DNA of 64,000 nt from Lunularia cruciata (lineage: Eukaryota; Streptophyta; Marchantiopsida; Lunulariales; Lunulariaceae): NCBI GenBank assembly GCA_948567375.1, contig OX419757.1:37572001-37636000 (forward strand), given 5' to 3'. Below, one piece after another: positions 43,702-54,968 of the stretch. A program made the translations under genes and the position numbers. Every line of letters begins with the position of its first letter. Positions within the stretch are counted from its first letter, which is position 1. The notes under the pieces were generated by a model that was given only the letters and a program-made list of their open reading frames with translations, was not told where the DNA came from and did not search any database.

Positions 43702-44438
43702 TATAATACCAAGAGCTAGCCATATGATCTAGATGTGAAATTCGGTTTGGTAATATTTAGAATGATGTTTTACATGATGGTCAAAATAGATCAAATAGAA
43801 GTATCACCAAAATAGTACTTCTATTGATAGGATAGAAACCAAAATAGACTTGAAAACCTTAGAACCAATAGCTAGACATATGATTTAAATGTGAGAATTG
43901 GTTGGTAACATCTAGAAGGATGTTACACATGACGAACTAAACAGATCAGAAAGAGGTATCACCAAAAGGGGACTTCTACTAATAGAGTAGGAACAAAAAT
44001 ATACCTGAAATCTTTGAAGGCAATTTTAGAGGCCTAAACGGATGAATAAGCCCTAAAAATATGCAGATTCCCCCCCCAAAACGAAGGAGAGGCTGGCCTT
44101 CCCTCCCCTTGGTTTGTCTCACCAAGAGCTTTCCAATGGTACCTCACCTATGTGATTCTGAGATTCCTATATGAAGATTCTCTAAAATATTCCCTTTGGT
44201 TAAAGCTTGTTTGACCAACCACATAGGACCAGGACAAACATGTAACCCATCCAATTAAGTAATCCAAGGGTGGAGCTTGCTGACATGTCAGCTATCTGTG
44301 TGCCTAATCCTATGGTGGAGCTTCCTTGGAGGAGATCATCTTTGTTTATATAATGAAGAGAAGGTGCTCCTTTGGAGCATCATATGATTGAGTGTGAAAT
44401 TTTTGTTTTCTCTATTCTCTTGTCCTCGGAGTATTACA
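43702..44438 (+). mobile_element. Solo LTR of the B family
   Basis: A 737-bp LTR begins TATAATACC (family TGTAATACC) and ends GTATTACA. It is flanked by perfect duplications GTGCT (43697-43701 and 44439-44443). It carries the duplicated 5' module. No internal sequence remains, which indicates LTR-LTR recombination after insertion. Confidence 0.92.
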
Positions 44439-45480
44439 GTGCTACTACAACACATCTTTGCTCTTGTGCTAGCAAGGGTGCTGTCTCTTGAATCCTAGCT
44501 TGATGCACTTTAGGGTATTCTAACTTGCACCAACTACTTTACAACAATGAGGTTCTGTCTAGGTTTGGTCCACCCATTTGCATCTTCATTATTTCCTTGT
44601 GAGTGTGGTTCTACACTAGATGCAATAGCAATCTATATGACACAATGTCCTTTTGTAAGAAAAAGAATAGCTGCCTACGATGCTATTAGGGATATATTGT
44701 TTGCCATGGCATCAGAGAGTGTATATCTTGCTTAGATTGAGCATTAGTAGCTTTGAAGACAACACAAGTCAAGGCAAACTTGTACTCGGTTCAAGATGAT
44801 AAGGTGACAATATTAGATATTGTAGTTATGGATCCTATATATGATGTAGTATTGAAGGGAGTGATCACCCATCCTCCTAGATGAGTGGGAAGCAGAGCAA
44901 CAACAAGCAAGGTCTCTAAATATAGGAGTATGTAGTGAGTTCACCTCTTTGTTCCTCAAGCATTGAAGTTATATAGAGCTATAAATGAAAAGTTTGAAAC
45001 TTCTATTAGGGAGTACATAAGGGCATAACATTCTAGACGTCATGAGTATCACTTTTGTTCTTGTATTTGATAGCATTTTTTAGATAACTTGTGCCCATTG
45101 CTCTATAGAGAGTATTGGTTGGTGCAATCCAAAGGAAAGCAATCACACTAGGTGATGCTTCTTCATCTACTCTATTTTTTAGATAATTTGTGTCCATTGC
45201 TCTATAGAGAGCATTGGTTGGTGCAATCCAAAGGAAAGAAATCACACTAGGTGATGCTTCTTTAGCTAACTCTAGTTGTTTGTATACCATACAATTTGAA
45301 TAGCTCATATATTTTAGACTATGTGTGAAGGAGGCCATATAGAACACAAGAAGGATGGGAAGACCCATCCTTTTATGGTAGATTGCTCACACCGATACTA
45401 TTGGAGCTTAGCACTATTTTACCACATATCTTTCCTTGAATGACTTGATGGGATCTTCTTATCCTTCTTCTTAACACGCA
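44439..45480 (+). pseudogene. Non-LTR copy c/d, right part
   Basis: It continues with a zinc-knuckle segment (44547-44735, CECGSTLD with the knuckle His changed to Tyr), endonuclease relic near 44770-44830 and a C-terminal region with a 99-bp in-frame duplication (45075-45272). It ends in a tail containing GACTTGATGGGATCTTCTT (about 45440-45458). Confidence 0.75.
45075..45272. repeat. 99-bp tandem duplication in non-LTR C-terminus
   Basis: Two copies (45075-45173 and 45174-45272) share TTTTTTAGATAA, CCATTGCTCTATAGAGAG and GGTTGGTGCAATCCAAAGG. The period of 99 is 33 codons, so the frame is kept. A few differences separate the copies. Confidence 0.9.
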
Positions 45481-45520
45481 CTTGCCTTCTTCAATCCATG
45501 GATATGCAATTGCTATTGTC

Positions 45521-46175
45521 GTGCGTATAAACATTGTTATACAACATACATCACTGCAAACATCATACACTATAAAAGCACAACTCACACATAATTCATA
45601 CATAGACTCTAAAGTGCCACAATAATCAAATTCTTTACCACTCTCAAATCAACTCAACTTAGATCAATAGTTGATCTATCCCTCTTTAAATTGCCAACAA
45701 CTTGGCACTAATTACAGTCAAGCCACACCCACTCTAGCTAAGAGAATCGAGGTGACATTCACTGGCCTCTGTCCACCATAGCCAAGAACTCAAAGGTTCA
45801 TCAGAGAAGTGAGCTCTCTAGAGCTGCACTTCAAAAGTATACTCCTAGACTTGAGCTAGGTCTGAAACCCTAATGGTCCTATTGATGGCACAATCAACAA
45901 TGCAAATAGTGCAAAGTGACAGTGGGCCCACCATGAAGTCAATACCCCAAACATGAAATCTGATCGTTGGAAAGTAGTCTATGGGAAACTATTGAAATAC
46001 CTCTAACTACTATCATTGCAACTTTAGTGTCTTAGCAATCTAGATGCGACACTAGGAATGGCATTACAGCTATTATGTGTATATACATTAGTACACAACA
46101 TAAGTCACTATCAATATCATACACTATAGAAGCACAACTCACACATAAGTCATACATGGACTCTAAAGTGCCACA
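45521..46175 (-). repeat. F 3' LTR with 101-bp flanking direct repeats
   Basis: 45622-46074 is collinear with 60060-60490 (AGTCAAGCCACACCCAC, GCTCTCTAGAGCTGCACTT, AGTCTATGGGAAACTA). It is flanked by two similar 101-bp segments, 45521-45621 and 46075-46175, both ending ACTCTAAAGTGCCACA. In element orientation TGTGGCACTTTAGAGT next to the G-run should be the LTR start. The second copy suggests a tandem or recombined LTR. Confidence 0.65.
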
Positions 46176-46179
46176 ATTG

Positions 46180-46190
46180 CCCCCCCCCCC
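46180..46190 (-). promoter_or_regulatory. F polypurine tract
   Basis: Eleven consecutive C (G on the element strand) lie four bases before the presumed 3' LTR start. This is consistent with the plus-strand primer site. Confidence 0.6.
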
Positions 46191-46342
46191 TAGCTAGCGG
46201 TTAAGTCCCTCTAACTCCATGTAGCCATCTATTTTAAGTATATGGTATACCTTATGATGGGCAAAGATCAGGAGGCCGGGTGCTATGGAGCCCCATTGTT
46301 AGTCACATGTATGCAATCTATACCATGTAAAGAATGAATGAG

Positions 46343-46684
46343 CTATAGGTCAAGTACATCTGAACATAACCATTGTCCTTGAGGAACCACTACAAGGGGA
46401 GGAGTCATACATGCCATATGCCATCCTCTTGAACAACTATCACACACTAACATAGTAGCAGCTCCACCAAAAGAGCCACATAACATACACCTCAAGCCTG
46501 CACGTACAAGTGCCAAGCTTGGGTCCATAGTACCATCAATGTTTAGGAGGTAGCATGGCGCACAATTGCGCACATGATCCTTCCAAACAACACCATCACA
46601 TCCTTCTAACACAAGGACTCTAGATGGCAAAACCTCACACACTCTCAAGATAGTACGGCCTGTCAAAACATCAAGTGTCATCAA
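46343..46684 (-). pseudogene. F C-terminal PHD finger domain
   Basis: The open 113 codons end the F polyprotein. After HVRNCAPCYLLNIDG comes a Cys4-His-Cys3-type zinc finger: C66, C69, C81, C84, H89, C92 and C107, with VCDSCSRGWHMACMTPPL at the core. The eighth ligand, expected at residue 110 (WLCxxC), is Val. PHD fingers read histone tails, so this domain probably served chromatin targeting as a chromodomain does in other gypsy elements (inference). The missing ligand implies damage in this copy. Confidence 0.85.
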
Positions 46685-46689
46685 TGTTG

Positions 46690-47560
46690 TCTGCTATAGA
46701 TATACATAGTCTCTTGGATGAAATAGACAAATTGAGGATCTATAATCTCCTCCTTGAATGGCATCATAGCATAAAGTAAAGCATCTCTATGTTGAGAAAT
46801 TGCCAAGTTCTCAAAGGCCATTGGCATCACTCTCCAAAAGATCTCTGCCCGTTAAGAACATGCGCTCATCCATACAGTTGGGTCATCCAAGTCCAGAACT
46901 ATAGTAGCATCTTGACAAATGGATGTAGGTAAATCTAGATCTCATCCGTAGAGTAGGAAGTAAGGAGAGAAGGATGTTAAGGAGGCTTGCCGGCTGAACC
47001 AATAGCCCATGGTCAACCAAGGTAATTGGAGATCCCAATCTCCCAAGTGGCCTCTTTGCAAACCATACTTTCATAGGCCTCTCTTCACCATTTGAACCAC
47101 TTTCTCTGCCTCAAGGTGATCTCGAGATGTAGTATGATGATCAATGAAAGCCTTGTCACACAAGACTTGAAACTCCCCCAAGAACTCTGTACCTTGATCA
47201 GTCAAAACCTCAGCTGGTGCACCAAAATGACTAAGAACATGATCTAGGAACAAGTAAGATGTCTCTTCACTAGACTTCTCAAGAAGTGCCACCAACTCAA
47301 TCTACTTGGAGAAGTGCTCCACCATCACCAAAACATACCGATGATGTCTTTGAGTTAGTAGTAAAGGTCCAACAAAGTCCAAAATTCAATTGTAACCCAA
47401 TCCCATAATAGGTAATGGGTGTAACTATGGTGTAGGAGCATTGAATGATCCTCTAAGTCAATCACAAACCACACATATGGCAACAAACTATTGTATCTTA
47501 GTCTGCATACCACACCACCAATAAAGACTCTTGAGTAAGCTATATGTACACTTTACTCCA
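46690..47560 (-). pseudogene. F integrase
   Basis: The DDE core is readable across stops: LDFVGPLLLT near 47365-47395, LTDQGTEFLGEFQ near 47170-47205 and a Glu in LEAEKVVQMVKRG near 47075-47110. The C-terminal part (QLPWLTMGYWFSRQASLTSF, near 46970-47035) continues towards the PHD finger. Nonsense codons such as FSK-TAG-IEL interrupt it. Confidence 0.82.
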
Positions 47561-47784
47561 AAATTTCCTAGCTCCTCATGAGCATGACGGTCCAATTGTG
47601 GTCTTTGAGATGGATGTGGTACTACTCACACTCTACTATCCTCCCATACATGCAAAAGGTATCTGCTCTCCAATCTGAATCGTCTGGCTCATTGAAGGAC
47701 GCAATCTCTCTCCTTGGCTCCAACTATGCCACCCACAAGACCAATTCAAAGATAGTCCATCACTAAGACATTGCCATGAATGTC

Positions 47785-48500
47785 TCATTGAACTGTACCA
47801 ATATCTTCACTCTCTAGATCTGTGACCTCAATAACTCCTCTTGTATGCGTTGAGATAGATACCACCAAAGCCTTAGAAAATATACATAGAAAGGCCAATG
47901 GATGCCAACCTAGCACCATCTCCTCATTTGTCTCACCATGCCAACATGATCCGGTCTGATCTTGCTGGTTGGGACATGGATTTCTACTCAACTCATTTGC
48001 ATCATGGTTCACCACTCTAGGTCTGTGAACAACTATGAAATCATACTTTTGTAAAATCAAAGCCGATTGTGCAAGCTTCCTTGAAATCTTTTTGGACTCC
48101 ATCAACCACTTCAATGGCTGATGATCACTGATGAGAGTAAAGGGGTTATTAAATAGGTAACATTGGAAATGTGCTATTGCCCGAATTGCTACCAAACACT
48201 CTCTATCATATGAACTATACTTTGCCTCTGCTGAATTGTTGGAGCAACTAGCATAGGCCACCACAAACTCCTTGCCCTCATCATCATGTTGGGTGAGCAT
48301 TTCTCCAAGCCCCAACATACTCCAATCAGTATGAACCTAAAATGATCATCCTCTGATCGGTCTCCTCAAAATAAGAGTAGATGTCAACCTTTCCTTGAGC
48401 TCTAAAAAAACTATCTCTTGCTCATCTCCCCAACACCACTCATGTGTAAGCTTAGTCAGCTTCATCAAGGCTTGACAATGGCACTTAATCCTCTAACACA
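47785..48500 (-). pseudogene. F RNase H
   Basis: The open 177 codons (47785-48318) carry VAYASCSNNSAEAKYSSYDR, ECLVAIRAIAHFQCYL, LISDHQPLKWLM and NHDANELSRNP. These are the E, D and D regions of gypsy RNase H. The first catalytic Asp region lies upstream across a stop (VHTDWSMLGLG near 48300-48340). Confidence 0.85.
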
Positions 48501-48599
48501 ATGGCGATAGAAGTTTTCCAACCCAAGGAATGCTCGCACTCTGCTACATCCGTGGACCGAGGAATACGTGCAATAGCTTCCACCTTGGTCTGTTGAACA

Positions 48600-49260
48600 C
48601 CAAGTCCTTTGGGGTAGATAGTGTGACCTAAATACTCACCTGCTTGTGGAAGAACCTACACTTCCTAGGATGTAATTTGAGTCCATGAGATCTCAACCTC
48701 TTAAACACCTCCAACAATTGTCTCTCATGCTCCTCCACAATAGTGCTATAGACCAAAATGTCATTGATATAGCACCAAGTAAAATCCAATCCAGCTAGGA
48801 TCCTATCCATGACCCTTTGGAACTCAACAAGAGAGTTCTTTAACCCAAATGGTAAGAACCTCCACTGATATAACACATCTTTGCCATAAGGATCAATGCA
48901 CAAAATGTTGACTTGGACTTATCCTCCTCCTTGATCAGCAATTGCTGATATCCCGCTTGAAGATCCAAAGTATTGAAGACCTTTGCATACCCAATCACAT
49001 CAAAAATCTCCTCCAGTGTAGGCATGGCATATTGATTAGCCTTGGTCTGTCGGTTGATAGGACGGTAATCTCCACACATCTGTCTATTTGTGTTGTTTCC
49101 ATGCATATCCTTCTTGTTTTGCATCATTGTAGTTGATGCATACTCTCCATGTAGAGATCTCCACCAACCCAGCCTCAAAAGGTCTCTACTCCAACTTTGA
49201 ATCAATGTACTCTCTATGTCACTATAGTAATAAGGACATCAAAAAATTGGTGTATTGCTA
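48600..49260 (-). pseudogene. F reverse transcriptase
   Basis: Two overlapping open segments in different frames carry GDYRPINRQTKANQYAMP, VFNTLDLQAGYQQL (catalytic Asp present) and FLPFGLKNSLVEFQRVMDR. The catalytic pair reads YINDILVYS instead of YIDDI, so one Asp is Asn. A frameshift near 48880 separates the halves. Confidence 0.88.
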
Positions 49261-49299
49261 GTCAGCTCAATCCGTTTACCAGGTCCTTATAGAGCACCA

Positions 49300-50653
49300 A
49301 AATCATTCATACTAAAGGCAAAACAACTCATGTAGCTCCTCAAGAACCTCCAAACTCTCCATCTTTCCTCTCCCATAAGCTTGGGTCCAAGATCTGGCAC
49401 CCAAGTATCCTCTGTAACTGTCGCAAGAGTGGAAGACATATTGACTGGCTACTACATTGGGCCCTTGGGAGCAGTAGTGTCATGCTCCCGACCACTAGAG
49501 GTCCTATCTTCTGTGTGAAAAACTCCCTCCACTCTGGTTGCAAGGTCCACACATCCTCTAGCTGCATCCAAAGTGGACCAAGGGTGTAGTCCAAGTAGCC
49601 CATGCTCACCTGGATGGACTCCAAGTAGACCACTCTCCCTAGTAGCTAATGGTTGTGTCCCAAGAATACCATGTCTACTTGGTCCATTTCCCCCAACACG
49701 TGCTTGAATCATCTCAATAGGCATAGAGCTCACAAGTGTTCGAGTGGTGATGCTTATCAAGCACATCCTACACTGCTCTGCCAAGCCAAGGCTCACAATC
49801 CAGGTCAAACAGTTAGGTCCATAGCCTGGCCTAACACCTAATATCTAGATGCCTTTGACACTACTTGAACATCGGTAATACCGGTGCAAAAACTCATCGC
49901 CCACTTTCTCTTATCAAAGTTGGGCTCCACCAACTGCTATTACTATGAGTCTTAAACCAGTCTAGTTCCTCCCTCTTGGAAAGCATGAGAGCTTGGGAAA
50001 CTCATGAATGTAGGAAATACGGCTCTAGGCTGTCCAACCAGGTTCACCATTGCCACAAGTGACCTATCAGCCACTACCACTGTTTGGGACTGATGCCCAA
50101 CATCCAAGATGTCATCAAGAAAGATATGGTCAAGTTGCTGAATCCCATTATAAGCACATTGTAAAACCTTGCTGGGTAAGAGATTCATCCACCAAAGACA
50201 AAGATGATGAGCCCGTGATCCTACTTTAGCTATATCTAACAAAATAGCACGTCCCATCTAAGAATGGACCTAATGTATACTTCGCACCACTTTGGTACAA
50301 GAATCACCCATCAAAGATGTTCTCCAAAAAGTAGTTGGAGAAACGGACTGATGAACCTGGACATGTTGTAGTATCCATAACATCTCCCAAAATACACTAG
50401 AATGAGGATCTTGAGGACCCAAACCTTTACCAACACGTGTATGTCCCTAATATGGCCATCCAAAAATCACCAAGTGAACAAGCCCATGTCTCTCCAGATC
50501 ATGCACCCCCAATAAGGAAATGTCTACTAGTAGGGCCTTCTAATAACCTCTAACTACTAACATTGGTAATAACTAAGGATACCAGTAGGCCAAGTGTGTA
50601 ACATGATGTAGAGAGACTCGCCTAGCAGTCTCACCTCTCTCTACATACAAGTA
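49300..50653 (-). pseudogene. F protease-to-RT linker, distal part
   Basis: Open pieces (49340-49633, 49452-49808 and 49952-50257) lie between RT and E. They have no strong domain and are collinear only with the expected linker. DVWTLQPEWREFF is typical of the region before RT in this class (inference). It ends at AAGTA (50649-50653), the left target duplication of E. Confidence 0.55.
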
Positions 50654-51393
50654 TGTAATACCATGAGCTAGCTATATGATCTAGATGTGAAATTTGGTTT
50701 AGTAATATCTAGAATAATGTAATACATGATGGTAAAAATAGATCAGATAGAAGTATCACCAAAAGAGTAATTCTACTAATAGAGCAGAAACCAAAATAGA
50801 CTTGAGAACCTTAGAACCAATAGCTAGACATATGATTTAAAGGTGAGAATTGGTTTGGTAACATCTAGAAGGATGTTACACATGATGAACTAAATAGATC
50901 AGAAAGAGGTATCACCAAAAGGGGACTTCTACTAATACAGTAGGAATCAAAATATGCCTAAAATCTTTGAAGGTAATTTCGGAGGCCTAAACGGATGAAT
51001 TAGGCCTTAAAAGATCTGTTGAATCCCCCTCTACATGGAGAAAAAGGCTGGCCTTGCCTCCACCCTGGTTCTTCTCATCGAGAGCTTTCCAACAGTACCT
51101 TACTCACGTGATTCTAAGACTCCTACAGGAAGATCCCCTAAAAGATTCCCTCCGCTCAAAGCTTGTTTGACCAACCAGATAGGACCTAGACCGACATGTC
51201 ACCCATCCAAGTAAGTAATCCAAGGGTGGAGCTTGATGACATGTCACCTATTTGTGTGCCTAATCCTATGGTGGAGTTTCCTTGAAGGAGATCCTCTTTG
51301 TCTATATAATAAAGAGAAGGTGCTCCTTTGGGGCACCAAATGTTGAGTGTGTAATGTGTGTTTTCTCTCTTCTCTTGTCCTTGGAGTATAAAA
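50654..51393 (+). repeat. E 5' LTR
   Basis: It starts TGTAATACC. The duplicated 5' module is present (AAGTATCACCAAAAGAGTA, then GGTATCACCAAAAGGGGAC). TATATAATAAAG lies near 51301-51312, followed by the presumed transcription start region. Confidence 0.92.
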
Positions 51394-51533
51394 ATGGTAT
51401 CATAGCAAGTGTCTTAGTCCAAGAGAGTGGATCATCCCTCTTGGAAGAGCACAAACTACTGAAAGTGAGTAATTTGAGGTGGAGAACATAAAGTAATTGT
51501 TAGACTTATGAAGGACTTTAGAGGGCAGACGGG

Positions 51534-51755
51534 ATGGATGCACCGGGAGGAAAATTTCCCGCACCTAGCTTTCCATTCCCAAATCCATTCCACATCAAGG
51601 TTATGTATATCTAACGTGAGCAAATGAGGGTATCGCTAGTTTATCACTTTGGCACAAAATTCATGGATAGGGTGATGAACTCACCAAACCCAGTTATTCT
51701 ACCTGTGGTGATATATGACAGAGAGTTGGATTTGACAATCTACATTCTATTATGA
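51534..51755 (+). pseudogene. E small pre-gag protein 1
   Basis: The 73-codon frame starts MDAPGGKFPAPSFPFPNPF, the same length as in B, with one TAA where B has Gln (YIQREQ). It ends TIYILL and TGA, 4 nt before the next start. Apart from that stop the frame is open. Confidence 0.65.
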
Positions 51756-51759
51756 TAAT

Positions 51760-51963
51760 ATGGATGTGAATGTCCCAAATCTTCTCCCTTTCAATACTCA
51801 AGTAGAAATCCGTTATGTAGTGAGACTGAAAGTGATGTTTAGAGATTTTATGGTTAGGAATTTTGGCAAGGAGTATTATCAACGAGTGATAGCTTTGGAG
51901 GTCTCAATGGTTGTTCTGATAGTTCATGTGCCATCCAGAGTGATTATATTGACTCTATATTGA
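51760..51963 (+). CDS. E small pre-gag protein 2
   Basis: An intact 67-codon frame, MDVNVPNLLPFNTQVEIRY..., is clearly homologous to B 30011-30214 and ends SRVIILTLY. It is followed by gag about 34 nt downstream. It stays open in an element whose gag and pol are broken. Confidence 0.65.
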   Translation: MDVNVPNLLPFNTQVEIRYVVRLKVMFRDFMVRNFGKEYYQRVIALEVSMVVLIVHVPSRVIILTLY

Positions 51964-51997
51964 AGTAGACATTAGCAATTGAGTGTTGTAGGAACCA

Positions 51998-52878
51998 TGG
52001 CTCCGCAATTGCAAGTGCTGGTGCAAGGAATGCAAGGGATGTTGAATGAATTCGGAGAGATTAATATGACAATGGAGACATTACAAAGTCAAGTGCAAAT
52101 TCTCAAGAACGATCAAGCCATGCAAGAAGAAGAGTTGTCTTAGAACCCAATACTTGTGATAGAAGTACTTGGAGAGGCACATGTGCCTACAAACCCTATC
52201 AATGATGAAGCCACGTTGCTACTCCGGATGAAGAAGACCTGCAACATCTAGCCTTACAAGGGGCAGCGTATGATGGGAGAAGTGGAAAATTGGATCTCGA
52301 GAATGAATTGATATTTTTGATTGTTCTCAATAGAGATCACGGAGCATGCTGTAGGCGTGTTTGCATGTGGGTACGTGACCAATAAAGCCTCCACATGGTA
52401 TGATGCTTGGGAATGATCCATGTTAGCGGAAACAAGGGAGGTCATGTGGATAGCAATTCAAGAAGGATTGCTGAAGAATTTCCAATCGGTGGATTTTGTG
52501 CAAATGGCTCAAACCCGACTATAGAGATTGAGATAGAAGAATAGCGTACAAGAGTATGTGGAGGCAATTTTGGATCTACAAGTCGCAATAACCAATATGG
52601 GTCTAGCAGAGGCTCTTGACAATTTCAAATGAGGGTTAAAGGAGTGGATTCGCCAAGAAGTCATGGTGCAAAATCCTCACATGGTATTTGAAGCCATTGC
52701 TTGTGCGTAGAGAATATCAGGAACATTGGGTGGAGGTGAAGGAGTAGTTCCACCTCAACATTATCGGGCAGAAATGCCACACATGGGTGGACCAGTACCA
52801 ATGGAGTTGGGCAACATAGAGAGGCGCATTGAAGAAAACGAGGTGGAAATCACTTTGGAAAATGAAGATCGCCAATAA
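51998..52878 (+). pseudogene. E gag, zinc knuckle deleted
   Basis: It is collinear with B gag from MAPQLQVLVQGMQGMLNEF through ACGYVTNKASTWYDAWE. It shares TGA (52309-52311) after RMN with B and C, and a second TGA (52318-52320) with C. MELGNI joins directly to ERRIEENEVEI, removing the CCHC knuckle. It ends at the family TAA (about 52876-52878). Confidence 0.78.
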
Positions 52879-52972
52879 ATGTACCTCGTGGCCTTATTGG
52901 CTCAACAAGGAAGAAGAGAAGCAAGGGAAAGAAGAAGACTAATGCGCAAAGATCCCGAATGCAACCTCATAA

Positions 52973-53690
52973 TTGATTGTTGTGAATGGAGTCCTAGAAG
53001 GCAATCAAGTGAGAGTATTAATTGATCCGAGAGCAACAGAGAATTTCTTATCTTGCTCTGTTGCAATAAGATTGGGAATGGATCTAGAGAGGGATAAGAG
53101 TGAAGAAGTAGAGTTGCCTAACGGGCAAACAAAGAGGATTGAATCACTACCTAGACGGGTAACACTCTCTATAGGAGAATATCATGAAGCAATTAAGTGG
53201 CAAGTGATACAATTAGCTCGTTATGATGCAATCTTAGGCATGCCATGGATGGAGCATTACAACATTATGGTAGATTGGACGAAGAAAGCAGTGAGAACAC
53301 ACCAATGGTCAATCATTGGGGTTAAAGAAAAATCACCCAAGCAGGATTTGCCTCTATATGTCATAGGGACGGTAACTGTATGTAAGACCAATAGATGTTT
53401 CATAGGTCTAATAAGAGAAGTCTAGAGTGCACAACTTGATGGACCAGTTCTTGATAAATTGAAGGCTATGGAGATGAATTTCAAGATGTCTTTCCCAATG
53501 ATCTACCCTCAGGATTAACACCAAAAAGGAGAGTAGATCATAAAATTGAGACTCCCGGGGAAGACACCTCCTTGTAAGGCCCCATATCGCCTATCACCTC
53601 ATGAGTTGGAGGAGTGTAAGACTCAAATTGAGGAGATGCTATAGAAGGGGTTCATCCAACCTAGCATATCACCATATGGGGCTCCAACCC
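52973..53690 (+). pseudogene. E protease and RT start
   Basis: The open 150 codons (52973-53425) carry VRVLIDPRATENFLS; the active-site triplet is D-P-R here, one change from the family's [21 protein letters not shown] and the domain end match B. The RT lead ([20 protein letters not shown]) follows with a frame break, then the RT core is missing. Confidence 0.8.
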
Positions 53691-54965
53691 AACTCAAGAG
53701 CTTCTTGGGGTTGACGAGATTCTATCATAGATATGCCAAGGACTTCTCCAAGGTTGCATAGCCTTTAACAACACTACTTGGCAAGGGGAAGAAGTGGACA
53801 TAGGGGACCACACAAGAATTGGCCTTTCAAGAATTGAAAGCCGCCTTGCTACATGCACCAATCTTGAAGTGGTATGACCCAAAATGACCAATCAAGTTGG
53901 CTATAGATGCATCAAGCGTAGCAATAGAAGCAGTCCTACAACAAGAGTGGCATTACGGATAATATCTAATTGCTTATTTCTCTCAAAAGTTGTTACAGGC
54001 AGAGTGCAACTACCACACCACCAAACAAGAAGAGCTGGCTATTGTTCTGGCAACCAAGCATTAGAAAAACTATTTGGGCGAGAAGGCATTTGTAGTAAAG
54101 ACAGACCACAAACCTCTAGTCTACCTCGAGACGCAGAAGGATCTATCTCATCGCCAGATTCAGTGAGCAGAGTGACAACAATGCTTCAACATGTCAATCA
54201 CCTATGTGGAAGGTAAGAAGCAACTTGCAGATGCATTCGCCCGCATGCCAATGGCAAACAACTTGGTGGCAAAGGTTAAGATTAACCCTGAATTTTGGCC
54301 AAAGATTCTGGTTGCTACAAAAACTGATCTGTAGATTGTAAAAGCGCAATCATCCAAAGGCATCACCAGCACCCAAGGACTCATCTTTTGTGATGGCAGA
54401 TTATGGATCCCAAATGTCCTAGAATTACGCACCACTATTCAAGCAGAATGTCATGATTTGGCCATTGTAGGTCATGTCGGAGTGGATAAGACCTTGGATG
54501 CAGTCCAACGCCATTACTATTGGCCCAAGATGAGCAACAATGTGATGCACTACGTACGCAGCTGCCTACTTTGTCAATAGAACAAAGTCTCTAATCAAGC
54601 TCTTGCAGGGCTCCTTCAACCTTTCCCCATGCCTACCCAATGTTGGGAACAAGTGAGTATGGATCTCGTTTGTGAAAAACCCAAGACCACCTCAGGTTTG
54701 ACTCCATTGTGGTCTTTGTGGACCGGCTCAGCAAAATGATTCATGTACGCACTACCACCAAGGATGTGACCGCTCCACAACTAGCTCAATTATACTTAGA
54801 TGCAGTCTTCTCTCACCATGGCCTGTCTAGAGTACTTACCATCGATAGAGGCACTCAATTCAGTAGTTTAGGAGCCTGCTGTCAATTTGACACATGCACC
54901 GGTGTTGGTGGAAGCATTTGAACAGCAATTGCATAACGTGGACGTTGCATCTTGAAAGGAAGGAG
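53691..54965 (+). pseudogene. E RNase H, integrase and chromodomain end
   Basis: It resumes at [14 protein letters not shown]. RNase H motifs ([16 protein letters not shown] near 54103) are readable. The integrase zinc region ([12 protein letters not shown] near 54475) and part of the core (54709-54870, [18 protein letters not shown] and LTIDRGTQFSS) follow. After GTQFSS the frame jumps to the last residues of the chromodomain region (EAFEQQLHN near 54912-54938). Confidence 0.8.
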
Positions 54966-54968
54966 GTA

